NCBI RefSeq assembly: GCF_041146795.1
Contig: NC_135185.1
Span: forward strand, 8,543,529-8,607,528
Source of the DNA: Maylandia zebra
Lineage: Eukaryota > Chordata > Actinopteri > Cichliformes > Cichlidae
Direction: 5' to 3'
Length of the DNA: 64,000 nucleotides
Position 1 is the first letter of the stretch. Every line of letters begins with the position of its first letter. Under the pieces are notes generated by a model. It saw only the letters and a program-made list of their open reading frames with translations, was not told where the DNA came from and did no database searches. Shown one piece after another: positions 12,344 through 24,200 of this stretch. Made by a program: the position numbers and the translations under genes.

Positions 12344-13272
12344 GAAGCGAGGTCTTTCCTTTTTTTTTTTTTTTTTTTATTGAAAAAGGACTTACAATAA
12401 AGTGCACTGATATTATTTAGTCAAAAAGAAAATAAAGATTTTTTTCTTAGTCCTTTTGTTCTACATTGAGATAACAAAAAATGAACTCGGTGGCTTGACA
12501 GTGTATGGGGGACACAAAGCTAATCCATTTATTTCATATTTTGTAGAATTTATCTTTTCGAATTTTTAAGGAGAATGTCAATTTTTCCATTTTAAATATT
12601 TCAAAAACCACATTAAACCAATCCTCAAGTGTTGGTGGAGTTGGATTTAGCCACTTTTTTTGCTGGCCGCTAATAGCGCTTGTAAAAGCTTTGTGTCCCC
12701 TCCCCGGACCGAGCCAGCAACCAGGCCCAAGTACAAATTTACAAAATTAATATCAGATTTTATCTTAAAGACCTCACACAGAGGTTTATGAACTCCCGGC
12801 CAGTATTTTTTTAATTAGGGCAATCCCAAAAGATATGGTAAGGATGTGCCTCTTCTGATCCACGTCTTCTCCAGCATTCTGCTGTCCCATTTTTATATCT
12901 AGTTTGATGATGGGTTTTGAAAAATCTAATAATATTCTTCCAACAGTGGTCTCTCCAAGATAGGGAACTTGTTGAGTACCAATGAAAATTACAAATCCTC
13001 TCTTAGTTCTCCTTTGTTATACCCATCCCTGATTCCAGTTCCCATTTGGTCTTAATATTTTGGGTAGTATCCTTCCTTGCCTGTAGAAGCACATTTTGGA
13101 GATTGCCTTTCTCAGAGAACCAACATATGCTAATTTAACTATCTTAGAAATTCCTCACTCAACCGAGTTTGGGTTTGAGATATTGCAATGTTTGTTAAAA
13201 TAATCCCGCATTTGAAGAAACCTGAAAAAAAAATCAACTTGTCTTAGGTCATTTGTTATTTGTAAAGATTGG

Positions 13273-14088
13273 AAACTCTGTAGTGTCCAGGCACGTGCAG
13301 AGGGGGGGCTAGAGGGGCTTGAGCACCCGCCCCTTTCCTGATGGGTGCCCAAAGTGCCCTTTTGTTGAGGCAACTTTTTAAAAAAAAGTTGTTTTTTTTT
13401 TTAATGTGTGTGTGCGTGCGGAGTCCTGTCTGTGCCCCTCAACAATAATAGTTAACTTGTAATCACAGTTTTGCTAAATGAAAGGATCTGGCTTGCATCA
13501 GTCACATGATCACATTTAACCAATGATCGCCCTTGACAGCAGAACGCGCTGGTTACGAGCCGGGAACGAGCTCACAAAGAGCACGCGCATTTGTTGCGGT
13601 CCGGAGCTGTAGGAGAAACACAAGTTAACTCAGAGACACAGACTGATGCGACAAAACCAGTAAGTAGGTGTACAGCGTACACTGTAGTGTATAGCACCCA
13701 GGAGTATTAGCTTATTACGTACACGTTGGTAAGCTGTCTTGTTGCAACTGACGAACTGAAACAAATGAGCGTACTGTGTGTGCAACAGCGTGACAAACAT
13801 TACCTGTCCTTTTATTAACTGCACAGGTAGTGCTGGTCACAGCTGCTGGCTACCTGTGTAAGGCTGTCATGGGTCTGTAGCTCTGTCACCGTTTTAGTGA
13901 ACATATTTAGTTTTAATGTAAGTTACAGAGCTTTTCCTGCCTTTCTGGAGGGATTATATTTCACTAAAAACGATCTAATATGCATGTCCACATAATTATG
14001 CATTATTATAATTATAATATTTTAAAAAACACATGCTGTATTTTAAAGAAAATACATTAAGTGGTAAATGGCCTGTATTTGTATAGCG
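13273..14088. other. Unassigned repeat between the L1 and LTR-family member 2
   Basis: Starts CAGGCACGTGCAGAGGGGGG, which resembles the terminus of a hAT-type DNA transposon, and runs through a CpG-rich stretch with a good splice donor (CAGTAAGTAGG near 13660). The last 25 bases before 14089 resemble the tail of a tRNA-SINE. No transposase is seen. The assignment is a guess. Confidence 0.3.
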
Positions 14089-15060
14089 CACTCGGCTGGC
14101 TCTCGGCGGTCCCCGGAGCTGCCAGAAGTCTCCACCTGTTGCTCCGCTAGCACGCAAGATGCGGCCGTTTCAGTTGGGAGTCCTCCGCGTGGCTTCAGGC
14201 ACTCACGCTCCGGCCTCAGCGTCACCATTCTGTGCACCGGAGGCTCAGTTGCTCACGCCGCCAGCTACCTCTGCCCGAGGGAAACGGCGCTCACGTCGCC
14301 GTCATATGGACACGTCTGAGCAACCTCAGGTGGTGAGTCAAAAGGACTACACTTTCCAAACTCCACCTGAGCCGTTGAACAGTAAAGACTATGAACTCAC
14401 CTCAGACACTTTTGGGATTTCTTTTCTCGACGAGGATTTGGATTGGGAGGCCAGTTTTGGTTTGAATCTTCCCACGCTAGTTCATCGCAATAAGCATTCA
14501 TCTGAGATTTTTAGTTTGAGGTCTGCTCGTTGGGGTGGGAACAAATTAAAACCTCAGTTTGCCGAGTCTGTTTTTTCTGAGACTGTGAACACTGCTAAAT
14601 CTAAGACTGTACAGACTGTTAAACGTGGTGGGGAAGGGTCGTCACCTGTTTTTGATGAGCCAGTTTTCAGTGAGCCTGCTCCTTTGCCTTCCGGTGCTCC
14701 TTTGCCCAGGGCAACTGCGGTCCAGCCATCTCCTGCACCTGTATCAGTTCCTCAGGTGAGGGGGGCTAGGGCCCAGTTTGTCCCTGCTCCAGTTTCCAGG
14801 CCAGCTGAGGCTCCGCTAGTCTCTGTGCCCGTGGGTGGGAGCGGCTACTGCCCAGCAGGCCACTGCACCGGTTTCTGTCCTCGCTGGAGGCTCGGGTGAG
14901 CCCGTCCAGCAGTTTTCCGTAGGCTCTGAAGACATAGCTCAGCTTAGTGCTCATCCACCACCTCACCCACCATTACTACCATCTTTACAACAGTCGATAC
15001 ATATTAGACTTCTCTCCATAGCTCAGACATTAGCTCACCTATCGGCTCAGTCACCTGCTC

Positions 15061-15770
15061 AGTCACCTGTCTCTGCTGGAGGGTCCGAGGGGCCCGTTCA
15101 GCCTCCTGTCTCCGCTGGAGGGTCCGAGGGGCCCGTTCAGCCACCCGTCTCCGCTGGAGGGTCCGAGGGGCCCGTTCAGCCACCCGTCTCCGCTGGAGGG
15201 TCCGAGGGGCCGCTTCAGCCACCCGTCTCCGCTGGAGGGTCCGAGGGGCCGCTTCAGCCTCCTGTCTCCGCTGGAGGGTCCGAGGGGCCCGTTCAGCCAC
15301 CTGTCTCCGCTGGAGGGTCCGAGGAATCGCTTCAGCCGTCTCTTCCTGCTGGAGGATCCGAGGGGCCAGTTCAGCCTCCTGTCTCCGCTGGAGGGTCCGA
15401 GGGGCCCGTTCAGCCACCTGTCTCCGCTGGAGGGTCCGAGGAATCGCTTCAGCCGTCTCTTCCTGCTGGAGGATCCGAGGGGCCAGTTCAGCCTCCTGTC
15501 TCCGCTGGAGGGTCCGAGGAACTGCTTCAGCCACCTGTCTCCGCTGGAGGGTCCGAGGAACCGCTTCAGCCACCTGTCTCCGCTGGAGGGTCTGAGGAAT
15601 CGCTTCAGCCGTCTCTTCCTGCTGGAGGATCCGAGGGGCCCGTTCAGCCTCCTGTCTCCGCTGGAGGGTCCGAGGGGCCCGTTCAGCCACCTGTCTCCGC
15701 TGGAGGGTCCGAGGAACCGCTTCAGCCACCTGTCTCCGCTGGAGGATCCGAGGGGCCCGTTCAGCCTCTT
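15061..15770 (+). repeat. 39-base coding minisatellite
   Basis: About eighteen in-frame units, each giving 13 residues of the type SAGGSEGPVQPPV, with variants (EESLQPSLP, EEPLQPPV) arranged in higher-order blocks. The units are contiguous, without spacers, so this is a tandem repeat and not a CRISPR array. Confidence 0.9.
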
Positions 15771-16656
15771 GCCTCGTCAGCTGGGGGTCCGGGAGGACCC
15801 AGCCAGCACGTCCCAGTGTCTGCTGATGGTTCTGGCGAGGCCGTTCAGCCACCACCGGCTCCACCGCCTGGTCCGGCCTCCGAGTCTGCAGCTCCGCCTG
15901 GTCCGGCCTCTGCAGCTTCGCCTGGTCCAGTCTCCGAGTGTTCAGCTTCGTCTGCTCCTGAGGTCTCCATGCTGTCTGTTCCTGCACGTCCCGTCCGGCC
16001 TGCACGTCCTGCTCGTCCCGTCCGGCCTGCACGTCCTGCACGGCCTGCACGTCCTGCACATCTTGTCCGGCCTGCTCGTCCTGCTCGTCCTGTCCGGCCT
16101 GCTCGTCCTGCACGTCCTGTCCGGCCGATGACTGGACGTCATTGCCGTCATGGACGGCCCCCTGAACTACGTCGCCGTCGGTGCCTCCCGCCCGGCCGGC
16201 CTCCTGATCTGCTCGGTCGCCGTCGGTGCCTCCCGCCCAGCCGGCCTCCTGATCTGCTCCGTTGCCGTCGGTGCCTCTCGCCTGGCCGGCCTCCTGAACT
16301 GTTTTCTGGGCTCTTGGACCATCAGCCTCCGGGCCGCCCCCCTGAACTGCCCGGGTTTGGACTATCGTGCTGTCAGCCTCCGGGCCGGCCCCCTGAACTT
16401 TTTTGGGACTTTGCCTGGGCCTTGGTGCTGTTGTTTTGGACTTTGTTCCTGTTTTTTGTTCTGTTGCTTTCCGGGCTCCAGTGTTTGCATTTTTTTTTTT
16501 TTTTTTTTTTTGTTTTTGGCTCCTTGTTTGGTTTGTTTCGGGCCCTCCATCCTGTTTCCCCCGCCGCCCACCCTGGTTGGGTTGTTTTTGTTTTTTTTTT
16601 TGATTTTGGTGTTTTGGTTTGGGCTGTCTGGAAGCCAGCCCTTAAGGGGGGGGTAC

Positions 16657-17327
16657 TGTTAGGATGCCTGGGTCGTTGACCCAGGGGTTTTGAGTTTATT
16701 ATATTTATACTTTCTAGTCTTTGGTTTCTTTGAGTTCTGTTTTATAGTTTATGTCTCTGTCTTCTCTAGCTGCTTTGTCTCCCCTGTCAGCTGTATCCCC
16801 TTGTCTAGTTCGCGTCTCTGTGTGTCCTTAGTGGCTGTATCCCCTTGTCTAGTTCGCGTCTCTGTGTGTCCTTAGTGGCTATATCCCCGTGTCCAGTCAG
16901 TGTTTGTGTCTGCCCTGGTCCCACGTCTCTGTTCCCTCTGTTGCAGTGCGTGCGAGTCTGTGTCTTTGTTCAGTCTGTGTTATGTGTTTCCTGTTTTACT
17001 TTGAAAGTCCATGTCTGATGTTAATGTGTCTGGTTTTGCTTCCCCTTGTCTCGTTAGGCCTGATTTGCCCCAGCTGTGTTTCCCTCCTGTTACCCATTCC
17101 CTGATTGCTCCCTCTGTGTATTTAAGCCCTGTGTTTCTGTGTCCATGTCGCGATCTACCGTTTTCTTAGCTGTGTGTTCTGTCATTTCTCTAGTTTAAGT
17201 TTGTTTTGAGTTTTTTTTAGTTTTGTTATATTTTGAGTATTAAATTAAAGCCTTTTTTGAGTTCACGTCTGTCTCCGGAGTCTGCACCTTGGGTCCTATT
17301 CCTGCCTGCACACAGCCTCACCTAACA
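16657..17327 (+). repeat. Right LTR of LTR-family member 2
   Basis: 671 bases with inverted ends TGTTAGG and CCTAACA. Near its start is the hairpin CCTGGGTC-GTT-GACCCAGG (16667-16685), shared with members 1 and 3. It has TATTTAAGCCC at 17119, a predicted transcript start GTCGCGATCT near 17147, and a late A-rich polyadenylation region. Confidence 0.75.
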
Positions 17328-18067
17328 CACAGATTACCAGACCTTGTGAATTCACCATTAAATCAAATATTTGTTTATATACTGCCCAGTTGCTTCCTGG
17401 AGGAATATACACATTTATAAAAGTCGTTTCCAGACCTTCAATTTTGTCCGTAATTTTTATAAACCTTCCCTCCCCATCCTGTAGTTCTGATATGTGTTCA
17501 TAATTAATTGTATTTGAAATAAGTATAGCAACTCCTCTCCTATGTCCTGCCATATATGAAGACAAAAATACATTTTTAAAACCTTGTCTTCTCAATTTAA
17601 CATGTTCTGATTGACTCAGGTGGGTCTCCTGAAGGAAGGCCACCTGTGCCTTTTCCCTTTTTAATTTAGACAAAATCTTACTTCTTTTGACCGGATTTAT
17701 TTACATTAATTCAATTGGTTCTCCCTGCATTCATACCTTGCAATTTCCCCCTTTCTCCCCCACTTCATATAGACTGCTGCCTCGTAAACACAGTAAAAAA
17801 AAAAAAATTGCCACCAACTAAAAATAAAATTGTGAACACTAAACAGTTCTCCCTCTTCTGACTTCCACTCCCCCTGTGCGAACAAGCCAGTGTCACTCTC
17901 CCAGAGTGACACTGGCTTTTCAATCACTTTTACCGATACTTGTCATCCTTTTCGATGCCGACGGTGACCTCGCTATGTCTGCTGTTGCCTCTTCAACCGT
18001 GTCGTACGTTGTCTTCGTAATGTACTCTCAAACGGGCTGGATACAGGGTTTGGAAACATATCGTGTA

Positions 18068-18290
18068 GGGGCAGGGATAGCTCACTAGGTAGAGTGGTGG
18101 CCCCGTGATCAGAAGGTTGGGGGTTCGAATCTACTGAACGGCTACCCTGAGGTATCCCTGAGCAAGGTACCGTTCCTACACACTGCTTCCCGTGCGCCCA
18201 ATGGCTGCCCACTGCTTCACTGGAATGGGTTAAATGCAGAGAGGAATTTCCCCACAGGGATCAATAAAAGTATAAAAAACAATAAAAATA
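18068..18290 (+). mobile_element. tRNA-derived SINE inside the L1 ORF1
   Basis: Pol III box A-like TAGCTCACTAGGTAGAGTGG (18078-18097) and box B GGTTCGAATC (18122-18131) at tRNA spacing, followed by a tRNA-unrelated body and the LINE-like tail TTTCCCCACAGGGATCAATAAA. It interrupts the L1 ORF1 frame, so it is younger than the L1. Confidence 0.75.
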
Positions 18291-19090
18291 AGGATAGATC
18301 TGGGCTTCACATCTGTTGGAGGCTGAGGTCCCAGGGCCCGGTGCGCTCTTTCAATGTGCATCTCTGTTGAGACAGGGATTGCCAAATTTTCTTTGAGGGC
18401 TTTCTCGATAAACGCTACCATTGTTTTTGCGTTTCCTTCTGCGCCCTTAGGGATTCCATATATTCTCACATTCTCTTTCCTTGAGCGGCACTCCTGGTCT
18501 GTTAACTTCTCTTGTAGCTGCTCTTGCATATGCAGCAGGCCTGTTAACACTTCTTCCATATCTTGTAGTTTCCTCTCATTTCCCTCGATCCTGCTCTCAG
18601 CTTCTTCCAGTCTGGCGTTTGTCTTTGTAAACGCTGCCTTAATTTCTTGTCAATATTCACGCAGTTCTTTAAGTATTATTTTGTTCGTCACTTCTTCCTC
18701 CGTGTTAGCTTCACCTGGCGTGTCTTTGCCAGTAACGACATCATGCACTGACACATTTGTCTCTTTTGTCATTGTCGTAGTGGTCTTCCTTCTTTTTTGT
18801 TTCGTGGCCATCGTTCCCCTATCCAGGAATTCACTGAGACTATTTTAGTCGTAGTAAATTGACTTTCTGGGGTGATCGGGAGACTACGATCTAAGCTGCC
18901 ATCCCTTAGTTGCCCGGAACCGGAAGCCCCCGAAGTGAGGTCTTTCCATTAACCAGATCAAAAGTTCTCGACACAAATATGCATAATCAAAATGTGATAA
19001 CTGAGAAGATTTTGGGATCCACTGTATTCGGAATATTGAATCAATCCTGCTTTCATGTAAATATGGTTTTCTTTAACACCAAACACTGAT

Positions 19091-19652
19091 GTGAGAGTGA
19101 TAGCTTAAGCTTGTCATTTGCACTTAGAAACATATAATCATTTATGCTTAGAGATATATAACTGACAAAATGACAAAATGTCTCATCCTTATTTAGGTCT
19201 GCTAAGGTTCTGTGTGCACTCTGTGTACCATGAAATGGGAGGACGTTCACTCCCTATGGTGTCTGGCATACCTCATACACATGCATGGGAAGGTCGCATC
19301 TTGTTTGGTGATATATGGTATGGCGGAACACACACTCTGTATCTGTTCAGTTACAACAGTCTTTTGTCTTAGTTGGGCTGCTGCAAGGAAGACTCCCACT
19401 ACTCACCCACACCCACACACATGCCTGTTTGAGACTGTCACGTGTTAATGGAACTATGCATATTCTTGTAATCACAATAAAAGAAGCGCTACGAGGAGTC
19501 CGGCCGAGGTTGACTGGGTTCAAGTGGAGGGAACAGCGCTTGACCTTAGTCGGCTTCCCTCGTGAGTGATCACACAAAGAGCTCTGTCTTGTGTCTTGTT
19601 TTGCTGCTGCAGTTGATTGTCTAATTGTTCCAGCAGGGTTTGCACTTAGATA
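19091..19652 (+). mobile_element. Possible solo LTR
   Basis: A stretch with promoter-like sequence, an AATAAA at about 19481, a GC-rich R/U5-like segment and an end reading CCCAACA. No internal region or target duplication is seen, and the left end is uncertain. Confidence 0.3.
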
Positions 19653-19869
19653 AACCCAACAACTGATATAAAACATGTTTGTAGGCCTGGATGTTCTCAT
19701 CTCGTCTACAACGATGCTTCTCCCAAAGATAAAAAGAGAATCAGCATTAGCTCAGAATAGGTTGATTTGATCATCAATTGATTATTTTTTTGAGATGATT
19801 ATTGTTTTTAATTCTGTTTTTGCTTTTCTCCTGCTAAATTGCTTTAACAAAATGTCCTGCAATTAAAGT

Positions 19870-21223
19870 CTAAATTGTGAACATTCTTAATCCTATGTGA
19901 AAGGGTAAAGGGACAAATGTGAGTATTGAGTAGTTTTAGTTTAAAAAGCTCTTACAGGCTACTCCACCTTCTAAGGTTACAGTCCCTGGAGGCCTGTTTT
20001 CCAGGCTTCTTAAATAGTCCCAAGTGCAACAATTGAGAGGGGAGGTGCTACTAACAGGTGTGATTGATAAGATCTGACCTACATTGCTTCTCATATGAGG
20101 GAAAGCAGGGGAGACACTTGGACTACAGGGACGTTAGTACTGGGTGAGTTCATCACTCACCATCAGCGCAATCTAAACTCTGCTACCTGCTGGGTAAGAC
20201 TCATATGAACATCTTCATTAAAGGAGCTGAAACAGACTTCCTGTATAGAGGTGCCCGTCGTGCAGATCAGTAATTCATAATCCAATCTGTCTCATCAGAG
20301 CAAGAAATCGTCAGAGGTCGCAAAGGTACAGACATTCTGTACTTTTCACGAGTTATTGTTGCTGATTTCCATCCTCTGTACTCAGTATACTGTTAATGCC
20401 TTTGTATTTGTTTATGCCTGTTTGTGTCTTTATACTAGACACTATAAAGTTGGTGTGAAGGTGGAATTCAGTGAATGAATCTAAGCATCATCAGCTTAAC
20501 CTTTAATTCATCTCTACTACACTTGATGTAACGTAACTCTGACCACAGACACTGTAATAGACGGGCTCATAGATGGACTTTTTTTTTTTATCTTAAACTT
20601 TAATTTACATTTGACCTTTTGTATTGTCTTTATTGTCTGTATTGTCTGTTTGGGTAACTGGAGTTCTGTTTATTTAAGCCCTTTCTGTACAGTGCTTTGT
20701 GACTGCTTGTCTATGAAAAGTGCTTAATAAATAAACCTTACTCATCTCTCTTTTGATTAAAATAACATATTTCAATAATAATACTTTAAATCTACATCCT
20801 GAAAGATTGTTTCTGTGTGAGGAAATCCAAGTCTACTATTGCAGCTCTTTCACATAGTTCAGACTTTTTTTTTACATAATATAATAACACAATATTTTTT
20901 TATGAACATATTGTCACAAAAATGCTTTCATCACTTCTGCCATGCCTGTCTGATCTGCTGATTCAGTTGTTGCTTTTCACTCAAAAGTGAAAAGAAAACC
21001 ATCAGCTGATTTTCACAAACAGCTGATTTACTAAGAAGCATTTGATAGAATTAAAAATTTACAAAAACAGTGATACTGCAGAAAAAACACAACAGACCAC
21101 AGATGAGATAAAGATGTTTGCTTGTTAATTTATTTGCATTTATGAAGCATTATGGAAACATACTTTTCAAGTTCACATATTTCCAGCAGTTATAAAATCC
21201 AATCAACAGATTGCTATTTATTG
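19870..21223. repeat. Segmental-duplicate block A, 3' flank of the NT5C1-like gene
   Basis: No gene. The sequence matches 52930-53003 plus 57652-58848 along its whole length, including the repeat-like AATAAATAAACC end near 20727. It is the duplicated downstream flank. It also gives the undisturbed form of the site where LTR-family member 3 inserted in block B (GTAGTTTTAGTTT near 19930). Confidence 0.75.
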
Positions 21224-24200
21224 TTAGTTTGGTGAGAGCACCAGACATGCCACTGTGCCGACCTCCAATGCAGCACCAACGTGACACTGCTGGTCATCAA
21301 AGAAGATGTGAGGCTTGATCCTCTGCAGTGTAGGACCTTTGTTAGCCCCTCCCACAAACACAGCTTCATCAAGCTCCAGATCCCAGGTGTGCAGAGTGTT
21401 TAAAGCTCTGTAGCCGTCACAGCCTGCCCCTCGAGATGTCACCAGGTAGGTACGAATGGGACACTTCTTGTACAGGCCTCTATTATGCAACTTTTTCTGC
21501 AGTTTTATTAAAACCTCCAAAAATCCTCTGAATGGTCCCTGAATAAAGAAAAGAGAAGAAGAGCAGAGACTCAACACATGACAATCTGGTCAAAGCAGGA
21601 AAGTGCATTTGGATAATTTAGTTGATATCAGTCTATTTGAATGTAATCTAACAGACATTTTCTTTTCTTTGATTAAATATATATTGTTTATGACATCGCA
21701 GAAGGACAACATAACTATCATATAATTAAATGAGGTGTTATAAAATATGACAAGAAGGTAAAATGTGTTACTATCATACCCCATTCATTGTATTTTCAAC
21801 ATTTTGCTTCTCATTCTTCAAGTATTCTTGTAGTCCACCACTCTTGAACACGAGCTCTGACTCATTAGAGAAGAGGACAGCGTCGCCATCAAAGGCAACA
21901 CGCAGCTGATTCTCAGACTTTGTGATGATGTTTGTTGGGGTGAACATGATAGCAGCTGCTACACCTGATGTAGGGACATTCATTCACAGTAACACACATA
22001 GTCATTAATGTACAACAGCACAGACTGCACTTTGTCTTAAAATTAGCACCACATTTAACACTTTTACCTTCATTCAAAGCTTCCTGAACCTTCAACCCTG
22101 GTTCATCAGACAGGTACAGGTGGGTTTTGTTTCTTTTTAGCTCACACACAAGTTGATCTTCAGTCACAGATAAAATAGTGATGAGATCTTTCAGCCCTGA
22201 AAATAAGAATGAATGAAAAGTCTGCTGGACAATCTGTTTCCCCAAAACTGTTTAGATTCATCAGGAGTACTGTTAGCAATAGTGTTACTATTACTTACTT
22301 ATATCTATTATTTTTTTTATTGACTTGCTTTAAAAGTACTTACACTTTCAAGTGTATTCTACTTTATTCTATTTTGTTTTTAGTTGTTTTATTTTCTTAT
22401 TGTAAGCCTGTCAGTGATCTGTGAAAAACTTTGAAGGTGCTGTACAAATAAAGCCTGAATTATTTAGAAAGACTGGTAGAGTCAGAGAGTTAGAGGTTTC
22501 CTTATAAGACCCATCTATTTGAATTAATAATAAGTGTGTTTGGAGGTATCATTAACTCACCATGGATCATGGGATTGAGAAAGTCTGATGATGAGCTGTC
22601 ATCGATGAGTTTGACTTTAAAGAGCTCCTCACTCTCAGGATAATGGTTTATAAGTTCAGCATTGACTGCCTTCAGAGCCTGAGAGCACAACAAGAAAGAG
22701 CAATTAAAATGAAGTGAATGTTAAATAACTGTGTGAGTGCAGTATGTATGTGCAGGTTTTTTGTGGCGCTTTCTCTTATGTGGTATATTCTCATCTTCCA
22801 CAGTCATTAACGTCTAACCACTACATGAAATTGTGTGTGTGCATGCGTGTGTGTGTGTCTGTGTTGTGTGTGTGCGCATGTGTCTGTGTTGTGTGTGCGT
22901 GCGTGCGTGCGCACGTGTGTGTGTTGTGTGTGTGTGTGCTTTCCCCTCATAATATATGACCTTGACAAAATCGAAGGCAGGGCCATGGTCCTGCTGTTCC
23001 TGCTTGAAGAAGAGTCTTGAAGACATGGCAATGGTGACAGGGATCTCTGGTTCAAGCTGAAGGAGAAAAAAAATGTTCTGAGTATTCTAATACTCCCAAA
23101 ATTCAATAAAGACATTTTTTTTGCATATCTTAAAAGTAAATTGTCAAAAGAAAATCTTATTTGACCTCTAATACAGCATGTATCTTAGTTAGTTGGTTTT
23201 AATGCTTTATCTGTACTTGTGTGGGGGGTTTTTATGAATATGTTTTCAACCTTCAATCTCTCTCTGCCTATAAGACCTTAATGAAAATGACTGAATTTTC
23301 CTTGTATTCAGTGTATTCAGTTTCCAATACTGCCATTAAATTTTGTCTTCTGCTCTTGTGTCTGGTTCGATAACTCTTGTATACTCTCCCACTTTGTTTT
23401 TGTTATCCACAATTTTTCCTAACAGGAATCAATCTAATCATCCCACAGAACTGTTTTTTAGTGAGAAAAAAGAATTTCTGTTTAACACATGTTCAACACA
23501 TACACTTATTGTTGTGATGAATAAGGACGTTTAAAAGATGGTCAGACGGAAAAACACAAACTCAGAAGAGTTGGTTTGTACAAAATGAAATGGCTGGCAG
23601 TGTCATGCTCTAACAGTCCTGCCCATTGTGTTTTTGTGTTTATTCTATCTCTTCCTCCCTATGTGTTTGTTTACGTCTTGACGGAGATGCGCACTCTCAG
23701 AAGTGCTCCAGCACTGACGCCTTCCACACCTGCGGTAGCTAACCGGATCTGACCGGCTGCCAGTAATTATCTGCCATCCTAGTGCTGTCTATATAACAGT
23801 GTGCTCGGGCGTCAGCCAGCGCTGGAGCATTAAGCAAAGCTTGGTAATACAGTCGTGGCAGTATTTTGGATAGATAGAACTGTTGTTGTTTCACTTCACT
23901 GTAAATAAACTCACTGTTCTTCCCGAAGGAGCTCTGCATTCAAGTCCTCTCATTCACCACACCTTCACAGGCAGTGTACAGTATATTGTATCTACACAAG
24001 GGACTTCGAAGAGGCTACAGCAGCCGTGACAGTTTGTCTTGAAACAACAACTGTAATCTCCACATTTTGACCTTTTTCTCAAAATAGTATTTCGACGTTT
24101 TTTAGACGTAGTAGTTCATCCATGGAGTTTCATAGCCAAGGCAAGTTGTTTATTCTTATTCTGACATTTTAGCAATTACTTTTTTGTTGCAGCTTGACCC

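Larger units (their letters stand above)
14089..17327 (+). mobile_element. Non-autonomous LTR element, member 2 of the GRPPELF family (partial)
   Basis: Only the right LTR (16657-17327) is present. Homology to member 1 starts inside the shared GTRLALGGP motif, so the left end of the element is missing. The protein region shows the family layout: the N-terminal segment (14159-14440, with RRSRRRHMDTSEQPQ), an acidic stretch with DLDWEASF, a long minisatellite of about 39 bases coding SAGGSEGPVQPPV (15061-15770), a tract of RPARPVRP repeats (15975-16125), four to five GRPPEL(F/L) repeats (16140-16400) and a strongly hydrophobic tail (about 16410-16560). A polypurine tract AAGGGGGGGG precedes the LTR. 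Broken; sits inside the L1. Confidence 0.75.
12360..18931 (-). mobile_element. L1-type LINE with its RT region replaced by other elements
   Basis: Bounded by a 16-base target-site duplication, GAAG(C/T)GAGGTCTTTCC, at 12344-12359 and 18932-18947. A poly(T) run at 12360-12379 is the poly(A) tail of a minus-strand LINE. From its 5' end: an ORF1 with coiled coil and the motif RKENVRIYGIPKGAEGN (start codon at 18811, interrupted by a SINE at 18068-18290), the start of ORF2 with its endonuclease (about 17706-17338, LQETHLSQSEH), and the C-terminal end of ORF2 (13272 to about 12485). The central 2.5-3 kb with the reverse transcriptase is missing; in its place lie an unassigned repeat and LTR-family member 2. 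ORF1 also has an in-frame stop. Confidence 0.75.

Noticed and set aside
14059-14088. SINE at the left edge of LTR-family member 2
   Set aside because: Only about 25 bases resemble a SINE tail; too short to call an element.
15061-15770. Regular short repeats that could suggest a CRISPR array
   Set aside because: Units are contiguous, in frame and without unique spacers; this is a coding minisatellite in a vertebrate LTR element.
18122-18131. tRNA-like box B (also at 47190-47504 and 36030-36330)
   Set aside because: Not tRNA genes: long unrelated bodies, poor acceptor stems and repeated family structure mark them as SINEs.
22829-23115. Cys/Val-rich frames over the GT repeat
   Set aside because: Translation of a dinucleotide repeat on both strands.
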